NCBI GenBank assembly: GCA_022592445.1
Contig: JABYQR010000009.1
Coordinates: 1-64,000 of the forward strand
Direction of reading: 5' to 3'
Length of the DNA: 64,000 nucleotides
Source: Cytidiella melzeri
Taxonomy: Eukaryota; Basidiomycota; Agaricomycetes; Polyporales; Irpicaceae
Shown here: positions 57,501-64,000 of the stretch, piece after piece
How positions within the stretch are numbered: the first letter of the stretch is position 1
Layout: every line of letters starts with the position of its first letter
Program-made: the position numbers and the translations under genes
Notes under the pieces: model-generated
Told to the model about the DNA's origin: nothing
Seen by the model: the letters and a program-made list of their open reading frames with translations, nothing else
Database searches by the model: none

Positions 57501-58342
57501 AAACTTTCGATTTGATGGTCTCAGGAGCGTCTGGTTTGAGATCAATCGAATGGTCCCAGGGCTGATGCTGGGGTAGCCGATTAGACTCTTCCTCAGAGAA
57601 GACTTTAGCGTGTCTATGGTACTCTGATGGAACAATGTCTTCGAAGGAGCGATGAGCTTTAGCTTCGTTTGCTTCGGCAGCAAGCTTAGTAGAGTAGGTG
57701 AAGCCGGCCATACACCAGACTTCGTCAGTGGTGTCTTGGATAATACCGGCTTTGACCCACTGCCTACGTTCTTTGCGATTACCGTCAACCTTCTGGAAAG
57801 GTTCAGCAGGAGATTCTTCCGAGCCGCTCGGAATTGTCATTTCTCCTTTTTCCCAGTTGACGGTAGGGTTTACGCGCTTGAGCCATGGTAGCCCAAGAAT
57901 GACGTCTTCTGGACCTAAGTCCGTGACAAGAAACTCTGCCTTCTCTGTGTGGTCTCCGACAGTGAGTGTAAGGCGAACGAAGTGAGTTAATCCGCCAGCT
58001 TTATTCTTAGTTCCGTCAATATTATGCAATGAGATAACCCTTTCGAGCGGGTGCTGAATAATCTTATGCTTTTTGACGAACTGATGACTGATGAATAAAG
58101 CTGTAGCTCCTGAATCGATCATGGCAGGAACGCGAATGCTTCTATTCAGACCTTTTACTAGTACATGTACACGGAAATGAGATGAAAACCGATCTATCGA
58201 CGATATAGTACACGAGGAGATAGTAGACGAAGGGCATGGAGTAGACGTTGTACACGAGGCAGAAGACGAGGAGGAAGACGAGGACAGGGTATCAAGGGGA
58301 CTCGCAGCTGCGGCTATGTCACGAGTCCGTTTCAAAAAACCG
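54544..58342 (-). CDS. pol polyprotein of element B (protease, RT, RNase H, integrase, chromodomain) with one stop
   Basis: About 1260 codons in the -1 frame of gag. The protease motif MIDSGATALFISH lies near the start. The reverse transcriptase has RLIQDYRKLN, LTNSPATFQAL and an intact YLDDIL. A TGA at 56986-56988 interrupts the frame at VLE*LQQHDLYL, where CGA is the likely ancestor. RNase H (RLEVDASGYATGG), the integrase zinc finger (HPGKHGTIEL..CDRCQ), the DDE core (VGVDLITQLP, FSDRGPQFAA, GNGKVERKNQD) and a chromodomain (VVEKVLDSRL, then WEEYSDGHNSWEP) follow. Apart from the single stop all catalytic residues are present, so it is close to functional. Confidence 0.92.
58332..58340 (-). 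promoter_or_regulatory. Putative -1 frameshift site at the gag stop (element B)
   Basis: The minus strand reads GTT TTT TGA in the gag frame. The Phe codon lies in a T6 run with the stop next to it. Slipping back one base gives TTT TTG AAA and enters pol, which is open from a few codons upstream. Confidence 0.55.
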
Positions 58343-59579
58343 CATTAATTTTTGCTGCCATCTCATCCATTTGCTTCTTCTGGATGTCAAGCATGTCCTT
58401 GAGCGCAGCAATTTTAGCATCCTTGTTGTTGGACGCGTCTTGCTTGGCTGCAGTAGTAGTCGACGATGTCGACGAGGTAGCGGCAACCTTTTGTCCCTTA
58501 GGGACGCCTTGGAGCCGTTTTAGGCAAACTGCCCCCCAGTGACCGGTGCCACCGCAGTGGTTGCAGACCGGGTCATCGGGGTGCTTCGAGTCCCTCTTCT
58601 TGTGACTCTCAGATCCACAAACCGAGCAGCGCTTGCTCATCTCCTTCTTCCATTTCTGGAAGATCTCCTGTTTGCCCAGACCCGCAAAGAGCGAGTCAAA
58701 CGAGGCGGAGAAACGGGATGCGTCGATCTCCATCGCATTGGGGTCGCGGAACGCTTGCTGGTGGGACTTGCCATGTCCCGAGGAACTGTCTACCATGACC
58801 TTCCCAGTGCTGTTGCGTAGATCGGCCAGCTGAGCATCTACTGCCTTGCACTGGTCCTTCAGTGCATCGTAGGTTGTGGCGCGGGTCTGGAAGTAAGAGA
58901 CGCGCTGAAGGTATTCCGTACTCAAGCTCGACTTGAGACGGTCGAAAAGGTCCTGCTGGCTCCAGCCAGTGCGAGGGGCCCAGGTCTCGAACTCCGAGAT
59001 GTGGGCGGCGAATGTCTTGTTACCCTGCTTCATGCCGGTAACCTTAGTCTTGGCCTCCATGACCGCGTCAATAGGCTCAAACTTTGCCTTGAAGGCCTCG
59101 ATAAACGTGTCCCAGTCATTTCCAAATGCTGGTTTGCTATTGGCCAACTCCTCAATGTGAGGGCGAGCCCAATCAGCAGCGTCTTCCTGCATGAAGGACA
59201 GGGCACTGGTGATCAGTTTGTGGGGATCAAAGATCCTCGCACCGTTGTTGTCCAGCCGGACCTGGCCCTGGGCGTCTTGCTGGAAGAACGCCTTGCCCTG
59301 GTTCTGGGCCCAGACGATAAAGGCATGGCGGAAGAGCCTGGCTTCCGATGATGTTTTCCCCTTGAAGGAGACTGGCTTCTCGACGATGCTTCTCTCTCGA
59401 GAAGTGTGCGTAGCAGCGGCAACCGCTGGTGTCTGTGCGGCGGCAAGTGCAGCCACCTGGTTGGTAAGGTCAACCATTCTTTGTGTCAGGACGCCCAACA
59501 TATTTAAGACGTCTTGCTGGCTCAGGTTGGCAACTGGGGCAGCAGGGGCAGCAGGGGCGGCGGGCTGATTGGGATCCAT
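58332..59579 (-). CDS. gag of element B
   Basis: 415 aa from ATG 59579 (MDPNQPAAPAAPAA). A Pro/Ala-rich head is followed by the capsid region (VEKPVSFKGKTSSEARLF, DWDTFIEAFKAKFEPIDAV) and two Cys/His motifs: CSVCGSESHKK and a classical zinc knuckle CNHCGGTGHWGAVC (CX2CX4HX4C) that binds RNA. A C-terminal coiled-coil-like tail (MLDIQKKQMDEMAAK) precedes the stop at 58332, which directly follows a T6 run. It looks intact. Confidence 0.92.
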   Translation of the reverse strand: MDPNQPAAPAAPAAPVANLSQQDVLNMLGVLTQRMVDLTNQVAALAAAQTPAVAAATHTSRERSIVEKPVSFKGKTSSEARLFRHAFIVWAQNQGKAFFQQDAQGQVRLDNNGARIFDPHKLITSALSFMQEDAADWARPHIEELANSKPAFGNDWDTFIEAFKAKFEPIDAVMEAKTKVTGMKQGNKTFAAHISEFETWAPRTGWSQQDLFDRLKSSLSTEYLQRVSYFQTRATTYDALKDQCKAVDAQLADLRNSTGKVMVDSSSGHGKSHQQAFRDPNAMEIDASRFSASFDSLFAGLGKQEIFQKWKKEMSKRCSVCGSESHKKRDSKHPDDPVCNHCGGTGHWGAVCLKRLQGVPKGQKVAATSSTSSTTTAAKQDASNNKDAKIAALKDMLDIQKKQMDEMAAKINAVF

Positions 59580-59811
59580 GTCTTGTGATGTAATGAGGCG
59601 TAGGTTTTCTTCGTTGGGTGTCTGGTGCTGTCCGGCGTAGTATTTGCTATTGACTGCTTCTGTTGGGTCTGCCTGAGTGTACCGGTTTGGGCACGGTTGT
59701 TGTCACACTCGTAGAATATGCCTTCGTAGAAGTGGTCGTCTGTGACCGTGCTCGAATCGAAGAAGTGTATATAATTTTGCACGACGTGGTGGGCAAAAAC
59801 TTGTGGACTGT

Positions 59812-60539
59812 CTAGATCCACTCAAAGTAGCTATCACTATTGACTACGTTAAGTTGTGCTAGAACTCTATCGTAGTTTTTACGAAGCTGCTTGAAAGAAA
59901 CCTTCCCAATTGCTTTGCAACCCCAGTCCAGGAGCTGCCACTCGCGGTCTGCTGTGACGGGTGCGAGATCGTCAACTCGGTTGAGGAAGCGATTAACCTT
60001 GTTGACGAGGTGGAGCAGGGCGCGACGGTGGTCGGGGTTGGCGCGGTTCAGGAGTTCTTCAAGTTCTGTGAGAGCTTGCAAGCGAGTGCGGACGGCGGTA
60101 AGTTTTGGCTTGAAGATGCCTACGAGATCAACCGGTGACAACTTCTTGAAGTCGATCAACACCGGCTTTGGTGCAGCGGGGTGGGAGTTGGTGCAGGGAG
60201 CTTTGCTAGTCGCTCTGCAAAGGTGAGCTTGTGGGTCTGTTGCTCAGCTAAGGTGCGGTCACGCTCCTCAGCAGCTCGTTCTCCGTATGCTCGTGCAGAG
60301 GCGCGGAGTTGGCGATTTTCCTTGTATGAGGGGACGGTGAGGGTGATGCCTTTGACAGGCGGCTTCTTGGACACGTACTTCGCGACAGTGACCAGGTCCT
60401 TGTCAGACCAACGATGAGGTTGACCACTCTTGCGCTTTTCAGCGAGAGCGTCGAGGAAAGATGGTGGAAGAGACCTCTTGAGCTGAGGCTCAGTGGCAGG
60501 GAGGTTCTTAGAAAAACGGGGGCGTGTGTCCTTAGGCAC
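59812..60539 (-). CDS. Accessory ORF upstream of gag (element B), one apparent frameshift
   Basis: Two overlapping frames (60539-60156 and 60162-59812) join within a CCCC run near 60180, one base out of phase, for about 240 residues together. The first half is basic with PHRWSDKDLVTVAKYVSKKP and a charged helix (YGERAAEERDRTLAEQQ). The second half is helical and carries DREWQLLDWGCKAIGKVSF, matching NREWRMLKKDLKSLGRISF in the element A ORF. The first codon of the track is GTG; I see no nearby in-frame ATG, so the start is unsettled. Function unknown. Confidence 0.72.
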
Positions 60540-60685
60540 TAGACAACGCGCAGGGGGTAGAAACGGACGACGTAAGTGTAGCTCAACGGTATGAGAAGAC
60601 CGGAGACGTACTCGTCAAACAGGAATAAACTTTTTAAAACGGTGGGAATGGGGGACCCAGGGTTTTCACAACGATCTCGACCTAA
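60540..60685 (-). other. Leader of element B with primer-binding region
   Basis: Directly inside the 5' LTR the minus strand reads TTAGGTCGAGATCGTTGTG. This is where the tRNA primer pairs, but I could not assign a tRNA. Much shorter than the leader of element A. Confidence 0.5.
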
Positions 60686-61437
60686 TGTCACGGAGACGGA
60701 GCTCGACGTAGCAACTAGGGACACGGAGTGGAAGACGACGACGAGGTGGTGGCAGGGTATAGCACAATGCTCTCACCAGCTATAAACCTTATACAGATAT
60801 CTAGCCCAGTAAAGACCAAGTTAGTATTGTGACTACCAGCTATGTAGTACAAGAGGGGGTTGCACCTAGCCCAGTAAAGACCAAGAGGTCGAGATGGGGG
60901 CTAGGAGCGTACATGCAGCAGTTATATAGACTTCAGGGACCTGCGCACAGACCATGTTGAGGGCAGGCTTTGCAAGAAGCCGTGTGAACGAAGAACAAAA
61001 GAACTACCTAAAGGAGAACAATAGCTATTGTCTAGTCCTTGCCAAGAACTCTACCCGTGAGAGAATCTATCTAAAAGGAGACCAACTATTGTATTCCATT
61101 CCCACACCTGTGAGAACATCCTTCCATAAAGAGAACAATAGGGAAAGAACAATAAGGAGCCCATGTGGATGGTATCTATGACGTCAAACCCTAGCTATGG
61201 GCTGAGCCATGTGTCTGTAGCCATGTGGTCTTACTTAAACTAAGTCACATGCTAGTGTGACGTAGTAGCAAGTAATGTGACTGTGTGGAGCGTCTAAGCC
61301 ACGTGATACGGGCGCTTAATAGATGTGCAAAGGAGTTTGTGCAGAGAAGGTTGCAACTGGGTTGCAGCCCGGAGTTTTACAGATAAAAACAAGAGGTAAA
61401 TTGCGAAAATTAAGGGCTAGTTGGGCCATCCATGAAA
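60686..61437 (-). repeat. LTR family B, 5' LTR of element B
   Basis: 752 bp; about 20 differences from the left LTR by eye, including small indels in the antisense ORF region. The right terminus reads CCATCCATGAAA where the other LTR has CCATCCATGACA, so the conserved TG..CA end is mutated. The ACCTT duplication follows at 61438. Confidence 0.9.
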
Positions 61438-62690
61438 ACCTTAGGCTCAAACAGCCCTCGGTTTGTCACAAATGCACCCTTCCATTCGTCATTCTCCTTA
61501 ATCCGAATGTTATGGTAGCCCCATCGTACGTCAAACTTGGTAAAGATTTTGGCTTGACGAAGCTGATTGGTAATATCAGATACCAAGGGGAGTGGGTAGC
61601 GGTTTTTGATTGTGATGTCATTTAACCGTCGATAGTCCTGAACAAGCCGGAGCTTGCCGTCCTTCTTCTTGACAAAGAATACCGGTGAGGCCATAGGCAA
61701 CTTGGATGGGACAATATATCCTTTTGCTAGGTTTTCCTCAATAAACTTGTCCAGCTCCGCTTGTTCATTCGGAGACATGGGATAAACCTTGGATCTGAAC
61801 ATCTTTGGGTTTTCTATCAGATCAATCGTATGATCCCAGGGCTGATGCTCGGGGAGACGCTGTGATGCTTCTTCTGAGAAGACTTTCTGGTGTGTGCGGT
61901 ATTCCTCTGGAACCATCTGTTTGAACGTCCGCTGTTCTTTAGATTGATGGGCTTTAGCAGCGATGTCTGTGAAGTATGTAAAGCTAGCACAGGACCAAAG
62001 CTCTTCCTTGGTGTCCTGAATGATACCGGCTCTGAGCCAGGCTCGTCTCTATCTCCCATTGGCTGTGATAGACTGGAAGGGTTTGAAGTCTTCTTCGGCT
62101 TCTAATTCCATTTCTCCGGTAGCCCAATTGATCTTGGGGCTTGCTTTGCGAAGCCAGGGTAGGCCTAGAATGCAATCTTCTGGTCCGATGTCTGTGACCA
62201 AAAATGTTGCGTTTTCTTTGATAGCCCCAACTTGTAGTTCGAGCTCTGCTCTGTGTGTGATACGTCCTCCTTGATTTAGAGTCCCATCGATGTTGTGGAG
62301 TGGGATCTGTCTTTCTAAGGGGACCGTACGTACTCGGTGTCGGTTGACAAAGTCTTGACTTAGGAACAATGCGGTGGCTCCTGAGTCAATCATAGCTTTG
62401 ATGCCCTTTTCTCTGAACACTCCTTTGAGCGTAATTGGAACTCGGAAATGCATGCTAAGCGGGTCTATTTCAGGCACTATGCAAGACAACAAGGTTTTGT
62501 AGTAGTTATACATGTTGTTAAATAAAGCTGAAGGCGGCAAATCAGGTTGCTGAGCGGGGCGGGTAATTACTACAGGCGTGCTAAAAACTATGTCCATGGG
62601 GGAGTCATCAATGTCCTCCACTTCTTCTATGTAGGTCTTTCTAGAGGGACTCGAGGGTGCGGTTTCACCTGGAGTCCTTTCTAAAAATCC
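61438..62690 (-). pseudogene. pol 5' portion of element C (protease and RT start)
   Basis: The frame enters from the gag end at about 62690. The protease motif MIDSGATALFLSQ is near 62400. A TAG at 62049-62051 breaks the linker. The reverse transcriptase then runs from VPEEYRTHQKVF through RLVQDYRRLNDI to NRGLFEPKV, where element B is inserted. It continues at 53622. Confidence 0.9.
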
Positions 62691-63940
62691 CTTTGATTTC
62701 CCAGCTGCTTGACTTGGTCCGTGAGCAATGACATCTGCTTCATGATGGCATTGTAGTCAAACGGAGTTGAAGACGAAGAGCTGGCAACGGTTGCGGCGGG
62801 CGGAGTAGGTAAGGGCCTCGCGGACGAGGATGACGAAGGAGCCGGAGTTGATGGATCAAACAAGGTATTAGCAGCCCCTTTTAGTTGCCTCGGTAGGTAC
62901 CCGAGGAACCGGCTTTGGCAAACTTGCGTCTGATGGTTGCCCCCACAATGTCCGCACAGTTCGCAATCATGTTTACCGTCCTTCTTCTGGTGTTCCTTTG
63001 ATCCGCATCCGTAACATCTACCATTCATGGCCTTCATGAAGTCGGCACGTGTCTTTCCATTTGGTCCAACTTTGGTTGCGTCAATCTCCATAGCATTGGA
63101 GTCACGAGATGGTTGGACAAAGGAAGACGGGGATGAGGTAGAGACCGGGGTAGACTTGAACAGGTTGGGGACAGTTCGACCTTGTTCTCAAGCTTTCTCT
63201 TGGGCTCGAACACGAAGACGATTGTCAATGTCTGTAGCCACATTGATGAGGTTGACGAGGGTGATATGGGGTCGCGCGGTGTGGACTAATTCATCTTTGA
63301 TCGTTGTACTCAGATGTTTGTAGTATCGATCACGGAGGTCTTGTGTTGAGTACCCTGTCCTATCCATGATTTCCCGGAATCGGGCTGTGTACTCGGGAAC
63401 CATCTTTTTGCCTTGCCACAGCTCCCTGAGCTTGGCCTTAGCATCCACCATTTCGTCAACTGGTTCAAATCGTGCTTTGAACGCCGTCTTGAAGTCGTCC
63501 CAATCACCATTGAATGCCATTTGATGACTGGCAATCAAGTCCATGTGGGGCGTTGCCCAAACTGCCGCATCTTCTGTCATAAATGACAGGGCCGACGAAA
63601 TCCAGAGGTGGTCTAACTGGGTCTGACCCCCTTGGGCATTGTATGGCGACAGCTTCTCATTAAACTGTGCGTACATTGAGAAGGCAGCTAGAAAGCGACG
63701 CGCGTCACTACTTGCATTGCCTTTGAAACTGGCGGGCTTTTCTACAACCCTTTCCCGTGACCTGTTGTTTACTGGTTGTTGCTGGTTCTGAACCAGCGCT
63801 GTGATGGCTTGTGTCAGCTGCTGCTGGCCGAGGAGTAGCGCATGCAGAAGCTGTTCTGCTGTGGGGGGCGGGGATGGTTCTTGTGTGGGGGCGGGGGTTG
63901 CTGCCCTGGAAGCATGCTGGGAGACATTGGTGGAATCCAT
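62681..63940 (-). pseudogene. gag of element C, one stop
   Basis: Starts MDSTNVSQHASRAA at 63940. The capsid region resembles that of element B (VEKPASFKGNASSDARRF, DWDDFKTAFKARFEPVDEM). A TGA at 63188-63190 replaces what is probably CGA. Downstream the zinc motifs CYGCGSKEHQKK and CGHCGGNHQTQVC remain. The stop at 62681 directly follows GAT TTT on the minus strand, again with pol in the -1 frame. Confidence 0.9.
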
Positions 63941-64000
63941 CTGGTATTGTTCCTGTGTGAAAGTTCGATTGAAATCTTCTTCAGGTTCAGGTAGTGGTGG

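Larger units (their letters stand above)
53623..61437 (-). mobile_element. Complete Ty3 chromovirus element B, nested in element C
   Basis: 7815 bp with LTRs 53623-54378 and 60686-61437 and the ACCTT duplication. The order on the minus strand is 5' LTR, accessory ORF (60539-59812), gag (59579-58332), pol in the -1 frame (to 54544), polypurine tract and 3' LTR. All domains of a chromovirus are present. Only two lesions are apparent: a one-base shift in the accessory ORF and a TGA in pol at 56986. LTR differences number roughly 20, so it is older than element A. Confidence 0.94.
50238..64000 (-). mobile_element. Ty3 chromovirus element C, decayed, split by element B, open at the window end
   Basis: The 3' LTR is 50238-51026 with a polypurine tract at 51027-51040. 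pol follows on the minus strand (51045-53622), element B sits at 53623-61437, and the rest of pol and gag lie at 61438-63940. The 5' LTR is beyond the window. The same LTR exists as a solo copy at 17071. It carries at least four in-frame stops, one frameshift and a mutated catalytic residue, so it is inactive. Confidence 0.92.

Overview
This window looks like a repeat-dense part of a filamentous basidiomycete genome, probably Agaricomycetes. The evidence is genes split by many 50-60 nt GT..AG introns, a KDZ (Kyakuja-Dileera-Zisupton) transposase beside a fungal TET/JBP-type dioxygenase, a FunK1-type kinase, chromodomain Ty3 retrotransposons and F-box genes. The species cannot be named from sequence alone.

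Layout. (1) 334-7058 is a Ty3 chromovirus (element A, minus strand) with near-identical LTRs and a perfect 5-bp target duplication. It lacks RNase H and the integrase core. (2) 7064-7673 is a small RNase H1 N-terminal-like coding fragment. (3) 9307-14900 is a decayed KDZ unit: a TET/JBP dioxygenase gene followed by a KDZ transposase, the latter interrupted by a solo LTR with a 5-bp target duplication. (4) 15.2-21.6 kb holds retroelement debris: a solo LTR of family C, a dead Ty1/copia pol, two copia LTR types and a copia gag fragment. (5) 21597-26326 is an LTR of family A split by a complete 3.9-kb DNA transposon at a TA dinucleotide, carrying a multi-exon DDE transposase. (6) 27.9-48.1 kb is the gene island: FunK1 kinase (+), an ABC-transporter relic, a delta-9 fatty-acid desaturase (-), two related F-box genes (-), a single-pass membrane protein (+), acetyl-CoA synthetase (-) and a DUF2461 protein (-). 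(7) 48.8-64.0 kb is a nested stack: copia LTR, LTR of family B, an integrase scrap, then element C (Ty3, decayed, running off the window) with the complete element B inserted into its reverse transcriptase.

How the parts relate. The host genes are housekeeping or regulatory. Acetyl-CoA synthetase makes acetyl-CoA and the desaturase makes unsaturated acyl-CoA, so both serve lipid metabolism, but nothing shows co-regulation. The rest is layered mobile DNA. Element A is youngest (LTRs differ at three places in about 725 bp), element B is older (roughly 97% LTR identity by eye), and C and the KDZ unit are older still. Decay is dominated by C-to-T type changes (CGA to TGA stops, catalytic Asp to Asn).

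The most notable observations are an extra ORF upstream of gag shared by two Ty3 families, a TET/JBP-plus-KDZ unit, copia primer sites matching the anticodon arm of initiator tRNA-Met, and a U-run at the gag end with pol in the -1 frame in all three Ty3 families.
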